Part shown: positions 12,090 to 23,800 of the stretch, piece after piece | How positions within the stretch are numbered: the first letter of the stretch is position 1 | How the letters are laid out: every line of letters begins with the position of its first letter | From: Manduca sexta | Taxonomy: Eukaryota; Arthropoda; Insecta; Lepidoptera; Sphingidae | Assembly (NCBI RefSeq): GCF_014839805.1 | Contig: NC_051115.1 | Coordinates: forward strand, 496,001 to 560,000 | Direction of reading: 5' to 3' | Length of the DNA stretch: 64,000 nt | The notes under the pieces: model-generated | Seen by the model: only the letters and a program-made list of their open reading frames with translations | What the model was told of the DNA's origin: nothing | The model's database searches: none | Position numbers and translations under genes: made by a program

Positions 12090-15000
12090 TGTGAAGCTCA
12101 CGCCCTCATACCAACTGGACCAGGAAATCTTAGATGGTAAGTGTTAAAGTTTACGTTAAAAATGTATTTAGGAAAGGTAGTTGCTAATTCAACAGGTAAC
12201 TTCTATGACGCACATTTGCGCATTTTTGTGTACTAATAGTGTCCAAAAGTTTTATATCAATGTTATTTAGTAATATACCAGTATTTTTAATGTGAAAAGT
12301 AAGAAAAACGACAGTAAAGTGCGAAAATGGACGCGTAAAAACTTATTTCAAATATCGAATGTCTATATTGTTGTGAAAAAGTTTTCTATGTTTATAAATG
12401 CATATTCGTAATTTGAAATGTTACTTTAAGATTGCAGTTTGAATCTATCGTTAATTCTTGACATCATATATTTAAATTGAAAACATGATTAGTTATTGAA
12501 AAGTATTAAATGTTCCAAAGTAAATATTTACCTAAAAGTTTAGTATGCCTATGTGACATCTTAATGTTAAAGTATATATTTTCTATAGTACTTATGGTAA
12601 ATATTATGTACAGCCAAGTTGCCATACTTATTAGAATGTCAAAGTTTTGTTAACTAACTAATATAAATGCAAAACTTTGTGAAATTTTGAATTTTAGTTA
12701 AAAGTAAATGTAGAAAATTTGTAACACATTTTTCAGAGTCAACAGTAATACAGGGTCATTTTGACTTTGGATTAAATGAAACCATATAATACATACATAC
12801 CTCTGTTAATAATTTATATAAAAATTCTTACTTTTTTATAATTTTGTAGTTTAATATGGCATGTATGAGAGTGTATATCTGTCTAGAAGTGTGATGTTGC
12901 TGCAACAAATTCTCTTAGAGTATTAGTGGCATTAAATTTACTTTTTATTTATATTTATTTTGTTGGGTACTTAACTTATTAGTAGTGTTGTTTTCAAGAA
13001 TATAAGCATGTGGTTTTGTTAATAATGCATTGTCAAAATTACCCTGTATATGAAATAAATGTACACAGTATAATTTAAGTAAAAAAGGCAGTTTACACTC
13101 ATGATCTAGCATTATCTATGCCTACATAATATCTCACATTACTTTCTGTTTATATTTTATATGGTCTACCTATATGTAGCCTGTAGTAGCAACCAGCTAG
13201 GGCTTTGAATCCATGTGTAGTCTTTAATAGTAACACAGGGTAGGGGTTCGAATCCCATGTGAGGTAGCATATGTGTTTTTATGACAAAGTCCAAGCCATG
13301 ATTTCCCTGACTTCATTAGACCAATGGGTGATTTGGTATGTATATTCTACCAAGCAGCCATGCTGTGTATAATTAAAACTTTTGGAGGATTACCATCAGC
13401 AGATGGCGATGGGCTGCTTTAAATTAAAACTTGGAAATATATTCTCGCCTTCTATCCTTGAAGTGCAGGCAGAGGTGCAACTAGAGCACCCACTTTACGC
13501 CTCCTATGTTCCGTCCCATGATGTATCACGGGGCAAGCCTATCACCATGACACAAATTCCAGATTCCGATCTGACAATGGCCAGTAAATCCAATTGCTTG
13601 ACCCATTCAAACTCAAGACCTCAGCAGTATATGTACATCACCAAGACAGTCACAAATAACCTTTGTATTTCCAGCCAGAGGCATCAATATGACAGTAGAG
13701 GAGGTGGCTGGCCTGCCAACTTGCAAGTATTCAGACAGGGTGCACTCGCTGAAGCTCAATGAAGATGATCTCGCGTTTCTAAAGGGTTTGAGGAGGCGGA
13801 TCAAGAATCGGGTATGTTTTGTAATGTTATCTTAATAGTAATCAGCTGTGAAGGATGCATATAACTCAATTCTTGTCAGCTTCTCTTTATGTAGAACTAG
13901 CGACCCGCCCCGGCTTCGCACGGGTGCAATGCTGATACTAAATACACTACAGAAAAACTGTGAACGTTGTATATAAAAACATAGCGGCCCGCTCTGGCTT
14001 CGCACGGGTATAACATAACAAAATCACAGTATTTCTCCACTATTTAATGGATGTTATTATACATATAAACCTTCCTCTTGAACCACTCTATCTATTAAAA
14101 AAAACCGCATCAAAATCCGTTGCGTAGTTTTAAAGATTTAAGCATACATAGGGACAGAGAAAGCGATTTTGTTTTATACTATGTAGTGATAATTATCATT
14201 AGAATGATTTGAAGATCACATTCTCGCATATTAGTACCTATATGTCGAGTCGGGTTCCCATTCGTTAAACTTCACCTATTGCCACTGATAGTAATAGGGG
14301 GAGTCCATTACTTATGAGAGGCGTTTAGGGAAAGGAGGGGGGGGGGGATGTCGGTAAATATCACGGGATTATTTTTCAGCAAGAAACAAAGTAAAATTAA
14401 GAGATATAATGCGTTATTAACACTAGAAACACACCTGAAAAATCTTATGTGATAGTAGGTGTTGTGGGAGAGGATTGAGCCAGTTCTCATGTGGTCTCAT
14501 GGTGGACGGAAAATCGCTAAAAATGTCACGTAATTAATGAATGTCCACTACCAGCACTGTGGTTTTTTATCGTAGTTGAATGACGAGACGAGCATGCCTC
14601 TCGCCTGATGGAGACCATAAACAGTAGCAACACCATGCAGAACTGAATTACAAACTGCGCAGCACTGTGTGCGCGTCATGAGGCGATGTTAAGTCTCATA
14701 TTCACAGCCTTAGAGGGTAGGGCAACCGTCAGAGGCCTTGCGCGGTTTTTTGGAGATTTTTTTTACCGACGTCAAAAAAAAGGAGGAGGTTCTCATTTCG
14801 ACTGTTTTTTTTTACGTTCTTACCGACGATACTGTTGAAACTGGGGAACGTTTTTTACTCCACCTGAAGCCTCGCGTCTCGCCCCTCTTCACATGAGACG
14901 GAGTACTCACGGCGGAAAGTGGGTGCATCAGTTCCGCTTTAGCCCAACCTCTCGAGGCCGGGGGGGGCTTTGTCGTGGCCCTAAGCACACAGTTAAGCGT

Positions 15001-18000
15001 GTATACCTCATGGTTGCCAATTCACATTGAGGCCTATAAGGCTTCACGAAAATTTCCCTTCCTTCTCCCTTCCACCTATCCTAAGAGGTATATATAGAGG
15101 CATATGTATATTTATGTAGTATATTCTATATATTATCGTATCTAATTTTTCATATTACTATTATTATTGCTATTATTATCATTATTTTTTTTTTATCTTT
15201 TTTCGTACGTCCTAAACTGCCTTTTCGACTATTTTAATTATCTCCATCCAATGATTGTCTGGTAGAGATCGCCTCGAGCGATAAGACCGCGATTTGTACC
15301 ACCAATGTATTCTTTTCCACCGTCTGTATGCAAATTGTCTTCTTTTTGTATTCTTTTTACATTTTTGGTGTACAAAAAAGTTTTAAATAAATAAATAAGA
15401 GGGTCCCCTCTCCTCCCTCTTCTTTTCCTTTCACACCATCCCCTCCCGTTTTTCCTCTTAGGCCCTACAGTCGCTAAGCCGAGAGAGATGCCATTACCCC
15501 GTCTGCAGGTTTCCTCGCCGGTCATGAATGCGGGGTCTGATTTAATTCTTCCTAGGGACCGTGGTTGCTAAGGCGGGGGATCGTTTGTGCACCGTTCGCA
15601 GGGTACCCCCGAAGTACCCCACGGTGGCTCACCAAAAAAATAACGCCTCAGGGATAATGCGTGTGTGTATTTCCACTCTATAAAAGTGTGTATACAATGT
15701 GGCAAAAGATACATATGATTCCGAGTTTGTTGTGATTGGTTGAGAGGCTTACACGTGACTGACGCTTTGCTTTCTCGACCAATCACAAACGTCAAAATTA
15801 AATACCGACTTACGAGTCGCGTGTTTGGAACATGCTAAGGGAGCTAAACGGGTTTTATTCCTCCAAAGGATATTCAAGATATCCTGTAGGATATATGTAT
15901 TATTGGATTTTATATTTAGGCTTATTGTGAGTATCACTATTTTGTAGTATGTGTTGTTTTTTTTTTATTATTATATTATATCTCTATTAGCTTTTGCTCG
16001 CGATTGTGCCCGCGTGAAGAAGTTTTCCGGCGAATATTTTTTTCTCCGACTTACTTGATATGTATCGTTATTTTATGATCAAATTACACACAATCATTAT
16101 AAATTGTAACCTATATGTTATGCTGATGTATAACCAATATTACTGTAAAGTTTCATTCAAATCAGTTCAGTAGTTTTTTCGTGGAAGAGAAGCAAACATC
16201 CATACATCCATCCTCACAAACTTTCGCATTTGTAATGTTAGTAGGATTTGCATATAGGCAATCAACTGATCAATATTTTTAGGCAAATATATCGATTAGT
16301 GTAAATGGTATTATAATCTTTCTAATCAAATAAATAAATGTAACTTATTTTTGCATCCCAGCAATATCAATCTATCCAGTTACATTTCGCAAGCTGGCAC
16401 GCAACGGTAGTAGCGTGAGAGTGGCGCGCCGGTGTCGTATTGCAACCACAGCGTACTGCTTACGCGCCGGCCCACCACGCATTGTATGCTACGCGATTTA
16501 GGGCCATATTAAATATCGACTGTTGAATGTTGAAAATCGACGGTATATTCGTCTGTACTCGGCCAGTATCTAAATTGAGGGTTTGACTAGTGTTCCGATT
16601 TGCGCGGGACGTCCCGATTTTCAGAGTGTTGCGATCGTCCCCATTTGATCGAGACATAAAATGCCAATAAAATTATTAAAAACCATTACACACATCACAC
16701 ACATCACGCATTTATCCCCGAAGGGGTATGCAGAGGTGCAACCAAGGCACCCACTTTTCGCTGAGTGTGTTCCGTCCCAGGATGTGATAGGGGGCGAGCC
16801 TATCGCCATATCGGGCACAAATTTCAGACTCCAGCCTAATATTGAGCAGAAAAACCCAAATATCACTTTGCCCGACCCGGGATTCGAACCCAGGACCTCA
16901 GAGCGCTGCCGTACCGCGCATGCAGTACAACTACGCCACCGAGGTAGTCAAAAAAACCATTAAGTATTATGAAAAAATAATGTAACGCGTACATCACTAT
17001 GTTAAGTGCGACAATGCAATTAAAATAGCACGTATCATCTCACTAGCGCTGAAGGTACAGTTTTGTTTTGTTCTCTTGCTTAGAGATGCGACTACTCCGC
17101 GAATTGTGCTTCGTTGTTAAAGCAGAATTCCAAAGATGTAAATTTAGCATGACCGTGATTTTTTTTTGGAAAACGCAATAAATTAAACACTAATAAAAAA
17201 AATCTTGCTTTTTTATGTCCCTATCTACAATCAATCCCGATTAGGATTACCTTCTGCCCCGATTTTAAAGAAATTGGACCTGGCAACACTATTTAAATCC
17301 CTTCTTCGAGTAAACGTGTTTAAGCATTCGTTCCATACATTTTCGGCGCACGAGCTACGGCGGGTATATAGAGATTTACGAATAACTAAAAATAAAAAAA
17401 AATATATGTTTTTTTTAATATTTTAAACTTCTAAAATATTCCTTATTATCGTTTATTTTATAGTATTATTTGCAAATTAAAATACTGTGTACTTTATAGG
17501 ATTGAATTATTAACAATTTTAGAACGAATGCTAAACGCCGTTTGCTCGAGAAAAGTTCATGGCACCACAGACTATAAACATGTGATCGACTTTTTTCAAC
17601 ACAAATCTCTCGCTTCGTAGGTAGTTATAAAATAATTTCTTCCTCCAGCTAGCGTCGCAAAACAGCCGCCGGCGTAGTGTAGAACATCTCCGTCGTCTAA
17701 GCCGCGAACTCCGCGCGGTGCGAGCGTGCCGACACGACGCGCTCGCCGAGCGCCGCGCCCTCACGGTGCAGCGCGACGCCGCGCGCGGCCGCTGCGTGGC
17801 GCTGCGACGGTATCTGGTACAGGTGAGGACTGTAGGGCGTACGGGTTGAAAAAAAAAGTTTCCGGAAAAATTCCGGTCTCGAAAAAAAACCGGAATTTTT
17901 CCGGTTTTTTTTATGTTTTAAGGTGATAATGTTTATGATATTAACAATTAGTAGTAAATATGCTGTTTTTTATGAATTTTGTGAATGCAATACTGAGCTG

Positions 18001-19008
18001 TTAATCAATTGCCTACACTCATAGACAGAGATGAGAAAACGTGTATTTTGTAACACTTATATCAGTTATAGTTCTAATCTGTTAAAAAAGCATCAAATGT
18101 ACAAAACACCTAAAAAACCGTGATATTTCCGCTTCCAGATGCTCCAAGAGCGATCCGACAACGACGAAGTGCCGCAAATAGAACCGGAAGAATCTCACGC
18201 CAAGAACGGAATTAATAAAATAAACACAGACATATTTCAATGTCGGGTAGACAAAATAGTTTCCCAAAGCGTTAACCATATATTCAAAAGTGATGAGAAG
18301 AAAATTGTTGCTAAAACTATTTTCATAGATGATGCCGTTAAAGAGGATTATTTGGGAGGGTTGAAGGAGGAGGGTGTGTTGAACTTGTCCGTTAAGGAAG
18401 GCAGGCGAAGAGGGCACGGGAGGAAACAGTCCGCGCCGAGAAGGATTGTCTATGATAATGGTGATGGTATGTTCTTTATTTTTTTATTGTTTAATGACGA
18501 GACGAGCTTGCAGTTCGCTTGTAAGCGATACGACCATAAACAGTAGAAACACAGGAGGCCCGTGCCCAACAGTGGGACAGTATATAATACAGGGCTGATA
18601 TTATATGTCCAGCAGTTACACTGGCTACAATGTTTACTAGTAGTTGCTCGCCCAAGCTGTTCCGGTGTAATTTTCCGGAATAAAAAATAACTTATCTATA
18701 TTTTTTTTATATGAGCAAAGTGTTCCCACTGTACCTGATGGTAAGTGGAGTAGGGTCCAATAGAACGTCGACTGACGAGAGATGATTACCCCTCGGCAGT
18801 CGACACAATTATGCCGGCCTGTAGGCTATACACAGGCTGATCCCGGTACGCGATACACTGGTCCACTATGGCGGGTTTTAACACCTTGTGTACGGTCGAT
18901 ATCCAGGCGGATATAAAATATATCCTACCACCAGCATTTATACTACATTATAATTCTTCCGTTTCAGACGGAGTATTGGACCTGAAAATAAAAAAAGAAA
19001 TAAAGTGA
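12079..19008 (+). CDS. CNC/BACH-like bZIP transcription factor, complete, no BTB domain
   Basis: Five exons join in phase: 12079-12136, 13675-13811, 17649-17822, 18139-18466 and 18968-19008, 738 nt or 245 residues. An in-frame TGA six bases before the ATG fixes the start. Residues 25-64 resemble the CNC domain (MTVEEVAGLP, then LKGLRRRIKNR). The basic region continues across the exon 2/3 junction as KNRLASQNSRRR, with the bZIP invariants N64 and R72. A short zipper follows (V76, L79, L82, L86, V89). The tail is acidic then basic, with two similar motifs, GVLNLSVK and GVLDLKIK. CNC factors bind antioxidant or Maf-type sites as partners of small Maf proteins; that role is inferred. BACH proteins carry an N-terminal BTB domain, absent here. 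The gene is divergent from the RRM gene. Exons 3-5 recur in contig 3. Confidence 0.85.
12749..13048. mobile_element. MITE family A, internally shortened
   Basis: Same ends as 1755-2148 (TACAGGGTCATTTTGAC to TTACCCTGTA), about 300 bp. It lies in intron 1 of the bZIP gene. Confidence 0.82.
13440..13640 (-). mobile_element. SINE-2, diverged
   Basis: GGCAGAGGTGCAACTAGAGC and TTCCGTCCCATGATGTATCA follow the family order in reverse. It ends just before bZIP exon 2. Confidence 0.6.
13897..14189 (-). mobile_element. Helitron-like element 2
   Basis: The minus strand starts TCACTACATAGTATAAAACA and ends GGGGCGGGTCGCTAG followed by T, with a GC-rich hairpin before the end. It lies in intron 2 of the bZIP gene. 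Confidence 0.78.
14930..15640 (+). repeat. Repeat family I, split by a LINE tail
   Basis: CACATTGAGGCCTATAAGG before and CAGTCGCTAAGCCGAGAG after the LINE tail at 15087-15397. It ends GGTACCCCCGAAGTACC. It lies in bZIP intron 2. Confidence 0.55.
15087..15397 (+). mobile_element. LINE 3' tail with target-site duplication
   Basis: Same tail as 29950-31262 without the inner insertion. TAAGAGG flanks both sides (ending at 15086 and starting near 15395), as expected after target-primed reverse transcription. It sits inside a repeat I copy. Confidence 0.8.
15984..16247 (-). mobile_element. Helitron-like element 3
   Basis: The minus strand starts TCCTACTAACATTACAAATG and includes ACTACTGAACTGATTTGAAT and a CGCGGGCAC region. 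It lies in bZIP intron 2 with a counterpart at 43117. Confidence 0.68.
16689..16951 (-). mobile_element. SINE-2, tRNA-derived, in one haplotype only
   Basis: The minus strand carries CTCGGTGGCGTAGTTG (A box) and GGGTTCGAATCCCGGGTC (B box). AAAAACCATTA flanks it at 16678-16688 and 16952-16962. The same site in contig 3 (about 44205) is empty with one AAAAACCATTA. Confidence 0.9.
18493..18660 (+). mobile_element. SINE-3-type repeat with an internal deletion
   Basis: GACGAGACGAGCTTGCAGTT then a jump from GTAGAAACAC to the tail of a SINE-1. In contig 3 (45736-46200) about 300 bp lie between these points. Confidence 0.68.
18720..18935 (-). mobile_element. Repeat family H in bZIP intron 4
   Basis: Reverse copy ending GGCGGATATAAAATATATCC, 33 bp before bZIP exon 5. 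Counterpart at 46250-46443. Confidence 0.75.
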
Positions 19009-19172
19009 CCCGAGCTGGTGTTTCAAAGTGTATTAGTAATATTACGAGTGAACAAACATGTATGAAGGTAAAGAAGACAGGCACGGATCTAGAAAAACTG
19101 CGGGGGTCAAAAGCGTCCCATTGTGGTATTGGATATATTTGTGTGTCACCATTAGTGGAAGCTTGTAAGTAA
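18990..19172 (+). other. A7 run and open -1 frame beyond the bZIP stop
   Basis: In the last bZIP exon the zero frame reads ATA AAA AAA GAA, so seven A residues (18990-18996) form an A AAA AAA heptamer. The -1 frame is open from the exon's acceptor and runs 58 codons past the A run to TAA at 19170-19172, while the zero frame stops at 19006. It could be a frameshift extension, an unseen isoform, or chance in a 3' UTR. Confidence 0.3.
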
Positions 19173-19299
19173 TTTTTTAATATAAAAATGTCTTAAAAAC
19201 AAATTAATTACGTATACCGCCTTACTGATAATTATAAATCTGTATTGAATGTTTTGTTGAGTGATGCTTACCGTAAGAGGAAGCGAGACAAAACACTAT

Positions 19300-19526
19300 C
19301 CCTGTTCATAAAGTTATTTATCTAAGGACGGAGCATTGCTGTGATAACAAGTCTGTTTCTCAGTGCTGACGGCATGGCAGCCTTCGCAGTGTGTCGGGCC
19401 GTTGTGATTGGCTAATATTGAGATACAATTTGAATATAGTTGGCTGTCAGATAAACAAAGCTGAGAAACAGACTTGTTATCACAGAATGCTCCGTCCTTA
19501 GATAAATAACGTCTATGAATAAGGGA
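19300..19526. mobile_element. Foldback MITE family B
   Basis: Matches 4271-4506 and its counterpart at 46819-47003. Long inverted ends contain GGACGGAGCATTGCTGTGAT. Confidence 0.82.
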
Positions 19527-19630
19527 GTATAACTATGGCAGTCGTATACATCATTAGTTAGTGACGTATGTAATAATTGATAGTCAAATTATTATATGCC
19601 TTACTACTACGGCTCGAACCAAAACGTTCA

Positions 19631-19779
19631 GGCCCCTTATTCTGTATGACAGTGTAAACGCGTAACGCGGCCGTGTCATGTTATCTTCGAGAAATGTGCG
19701 TGGAACGGTATTCTGTAAGCCAAATTTCTATAGTCCTAAACATGATGCGTTTCGTTACGTGCTTGTTACGCACTGTTAA
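19631..19779. mobile_element. MITE family C, right end deleted
   Basis: Matches 47107-47250, then jumps across about 140 bp to GCAGGTCGGC. The junction shares TTAA with both edges of the deleted stretch. Confidence 0.75.
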
Positions 19780-19833
19780 GCAGGTCGGCATAATTAGGTA
19801 TTTGATTTATTTTTTTATAACTTTTATAAAATA

Positions 19834-20099
19834 CTAGCTGACCCGACAGACGTTGTCCCGTCTTAACTATGAATTTGCGGCGCGCATTCTGTCAATGGCT
19901 GACAGTTATTTCAAACAATTGATAGTTATAAAAGAATAATATTTTCTTAAATTTTCTAATTTTCCACGCAATTTTTTGAATTTTTTCTTTCATAAGATCC
20001 TTCTCCTGACAATACCGAACACAACAAAAATATTGTGAAATCGGTCCAGCCGTTCACGCGTGATGGCGTGACCAAGTGAAATAGGGATTCATTTTTATA
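19834..20099 (-). mobile_element. Helitron-like element 1, cut by the gap
   Basis: Reverse orientation; CTAGCTGACCCGACAGACG marks the 3' end. The gap removes the last bases of the 5' end, which are present at 47715. Confidence 0.8.
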
Positions 20100-20599
20100 N
20101 NNNNNNNNNNNNNNNNNNNNNNNNNNNNNNNNNNNNNNNNNNNNNNNNNNNNNNNNNNNNNNNNNNNNNNNNNNNNNNNNNNNNNNNNNNNNNNNNNNNN
20201 NNNNNNNNNNNNNNNNNNNNNNNNNNNNNNNNNNNNNNNNNNNNNNNNNNNNNNNNNNNNNNNNNNNNNNNNNNNNNNNNNNNNNNNNNNNNNNNNNNNN
20301 NNNNNNNNNNNNNNNNNNNNNNNNNNNNNNNNNNNNNNNNNNNNNNNNNNNNNNNNNNNNNNNNNNNNNNNNNNNNNNNNNNNNNNNNNNNNNNNNNNNN
20401 NNNNNNNNNNNNNNNNNNNNNNNNNNNNNNNNNNNNNNNNNNNNNNNNNNNNNNNNNNNNNNNNNNNNNNNNNNNNNNNNNNNNNNNNNNNNNNNNNNNN
20501 NNNNNNNNNNNNNNNNNNNNNNNNNNNNNNNNNNNNNNNNNNNNNNNNNNNNNNNNNNNNNNNNNNNNNNNNNNNNNNNNNNNNNNNNNNNNNNNNNNN
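20100..20599. other. Assembly gap of exactly 500 N
   Basis: A run of N of fixed length, typical of a scaffold join of unknown size. It cuts a Helitron-like element on its left and a MITE on its right, and hides the 3' end of secreted gene B if the join is real. Confidence 0.99.
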
Positions 20600-20775
20600 T
20601 ACACTCACGCATACAACACATTAGCACTAAACTACAAAATATTAAAAAAATTAAAAAAGTAAAACTGATATTTTCGGTGAAATCATAATAGATTAATGAA
20701 TTTTACCATAATGTTAGCAGCGTTAAAAACGAATATGTTGTTTTAATTACTAACGCAATGTCAAAATTGGCCTAT
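20600..20775. mobile_element. MITE family A, right part, cut by the gap
   Basis: It starts at the first base after the gap and ends TAACGCAATGTCAAAATTGG, the family's right end. It lies about 90 bp past the last visible exon of secreted gene B. Confidence 0.7.
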
Positions 20776-20861
20776 TGCTAATTTCAGCCACAAAAACGCC
20801 ACTCGAGGTCACTTTGCCGTGCACGTAGAAAAGAACTTCGCAAGAGTAGTAGGTAACTTAC

Positions 20862-23800
20862 CAGGAACATCATCAGCAAAAACACCTCTACTCTTATAAT
20901 TCTTATATTTAGCTTCGATTTCGTGCATCATATTACACAAGTGAATTATATCTGTACTTTGGTATAGTATGTTGGTATAAATATACAGCATATAAGTAAT
21001 AGGGGCGGTGTGCCCGTCCTGGTTGAACTCAAATTTCCTCTGCATCAGATGAAATAGCTCCAAGATGATTTGGTACTTGAATATTATTTCGTGGGTGACG
21101 TAGCCGACTTCATATTCCAAGTTGTCGTAGTATAAGTATCGGATGTGGTAATACTTTCGTAAGTCCGTCATGCTGTAATTATGTTGTGTATACGAATAAT
21201 TATGGAAACTAACTCCCTTATTCATAGACCTTAAGCTCTATCTTTGCTGTGATAGTCTGTTTCTCAGTGCTGACAGCATGGCAGCCTTCGCAGTGCGTTT
21301 AGGGCCGTTGTGATTGGCTAATATTGAGATACAACTTGAATCTAGTTGGCTGTCAGATAAACGAAGCTGAGAAACAAACTTGTTATCACACAGTGCTCCG
21401 TTCTTAGATAAATAACGTTTACGAATAAGAAGGTATATCGAATTGAACAAATCGAATTAAACAGTAGTTCAATTAGAAAATAGAAGAGTAGAACATTATG
21501 CCGCGACTCTAGGCACATAGTGTAATGTGTATAGCTCTTTGTTGCCAAATACACATTGAGACCTATAAGGGTTCGCGAACATCTCCCCTCCCTCTCACTT
21601 CCAACCATCCTAATAAACTCCTACTCCTTCCTCTTCTCTTCCTTCCCTCTATCCCCTCCCTTCTTCCTCCTGGGTCCCGTGACTTAATAGCTGCGGGCTG
21701 CCAGCGTACCGTCCGCTGGCACCTTCAGTGATAGCGGTAGGGCCCACCAAGTCTTCATTGGTACTGCCGTGGTTGATAAGCCGGGGAATCGCTTGTACAC
21801 CGTTAGCAGGGTACCCCCGGTGACAACCGCGGCAGTTCCCAAAGAAAAAACATAGAAAAGTAATGAAATTTTTCCCCACAGCTCTACAGCTGATTATAAT
21901 GGCTCCAACGGTGTGTACACCTATAGTATGTCAAGAATTGACAAGGAAATAACTTATAAGTAAGTTGCAAATTGTGCACACTTACGCGTTGCGATAAGTA
22001 GTTGCCAAATAGTAACACGTTCTTAAATATGTGTTGTCGTTCGCGAAATGCCTCAAATCATACCACCATTCCGATTGCAGATACTCCTTTTGCTTCTCAG
22101 GGTCATAGCGTGTTAAATTTGTCATAGCTGGTTTAAAATAATTTATTTATTGTTTTGCTAAGAGGATATATTATATACGCCGAGATTTTATAGTAGTTTT
22201 GGAAACAATAATTTTAAGTTCTGTATCAATAATAGAGTTAAAAAAATATCGATGTAATATTTTTTTTATTAACATTAAAATTAATGTTTAAGGATAATAA
22301 ATGAGAACTCGTAATGTAACTAAATCTCACGTACTACTGCGATCACTACGATCGGTGCCATTCATAACAAATAATGGTCGCGACGTTACTATCATTAAAC
22401 ACTAACGAGTGAAATTTTAGTGTATGTGAGAAAAAATCTAAAAATACATAAACAAGATAGTTTAATCAAAAAACATCGGGAAATGGTAGTTTCGGTTCAT
22501 AAAATTATAAATTAAATTTATAAACTCAATTCAAAGTTTTGACTTTTTTTATCTGTTTTACAAATATGCGAAACGAGTGCCGCCATGACATGACGTCACC
22601 AAAGCAGTAAACTGCTTGAAGTGGCAATACGCGTTCACTATTTCTAAATTATCGAAATATACACATTTTTCGGACAGTAAATTTGGATCTCTTCTCGCAA
22701 GTTGTACCCAAGTTTTGCTCATAGTTATATAAGTTAGCACTTTAATTCACAATTTGTTTGGCGTTTTTACACTAGTATTCTTAGATTCAGGAACAACAAA
22801 CTAATGATAAGGATAGTAGCTCATTTTAATTGTAATAATTTCCTCTTTCCCTAAACTCTGTGCCTATACACGCTGCATCATCATGCATGCTGCACGTTTA
22901 CTGTCGGGATGACGTCAGCAACGTGACCTCTAGCGTTTTCGTTTATTTACGCGGGAAAATTTTAAAATGTAATATTTAAATGTATTTTAATGGCACTTAT
23001 TCATTGAATATTTTTTTTATAAAATTGCTAGTGGTATTTTATCACCTTAAGATTAATTTGAGACACTTTTCAAAAAAGAGTGTTATACCCTATTATCAAC
23101 AGTACAATTAATTCCCTATTTTTTTGGTCCTATATTTTTCTAATTCACCTCGTTTTGGTTCCAAAACGACTATAAAATCACGGTGTATACGTCCGGATAG
23201 TGACCACCGTACAAGGTAAAACCCGCCATAGTTGCCTAAGTATTTTCTTTTTTATTCCTATGAATGACGAGACGAGCTTGCCGTTCGCCTGATGGTAAGC
23301 GATACGATCCATTAACAGTAGAAACACCAACACCTCGAATTACAAAGTATTCTTTGGTATTCCACTGCGCTCTCCATCTTGAGACATGAGATGTTAAGTC
23401 TTATTATGTCCAGTAGTTACACTGGCTACAATGTTCAAACCGGAACACAACAGTGACTACACACTGTTTGACAGTAATAGACATTGCGATAGTACCTTCC
23501 CAGGCAGACTCACATATAAGAGACCTACCACTAGTAAAGAATGTCGCTTTCCATGATCAGCCTGTATATCCGTTTCCATCAGGCATAATTGTGTCAACTG
23601 TCGAGGGGTAATCATCTCTCGTCAGTCGACATTCGAAACCCCACTTCACTTACCATCAGGTGCAGTTTGCCGGATAATTTAAAAAAATCTAGTCCTTAAC
23701 TTACTATGAGTCTGATTAGTAGCATTCTTTAGACTTTGCAGCGCATCTTCAGTTAAATCATCATCAAAGCCTGTTAAATCCTCATCACCAGGCTTATCAA

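Larger units (their letters stand above)
15954..20099. repeat. First copy of a 4-kb segment repeated at 43100-47715
   Basis: Nearly the whole 3' end of contig 1, from bZIP intron 2 to the edge of the first N gap, matches the start of contig 3 in the same order and orientation. It carries bZIP exons 3-5. Relative to the other copy it has an extra SINE in intron 2, lacks a MITE, and has two deletions. The match stops exactly at the gap, which points to an unmerged allelic overlap. Confidence 0.9.

Noticed and set aside
13382..13762. A 126-codon plus-strand frame.
   Set aside because: It crosses a diverged SINE and reads bZIP exon 2 out of frame; the real exon is 13675-13811 in another frame.
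16380..16500. A GC-rich open stretch in bZIP intron 2, possibly an extra exon.
   Set aside because: No donor in a useful frame; exons 2 and 3 already join exactly within the basic region.
17205..17426. A 73-codon frame kept in both haplotype copies (also 44444-44665).
   Set aside because: The two copies are allelic, so conservation means little; there are no fitting splice sites or recognisable motifs.
17726..17926. Arg/Ala/Pro-rich frame (also 44965-45156).
   Set aside because: It is the GC-rich bZIP exon 3 read in the wrong frame and through its donor.
22558..22740. Minus-strand frame beginning MSKTWVQLARRD, possibly a first exon.
   Set aside because: It lies inside gene B intron 2, has no convincing donor in phase with anything, and its end does not look like protein.
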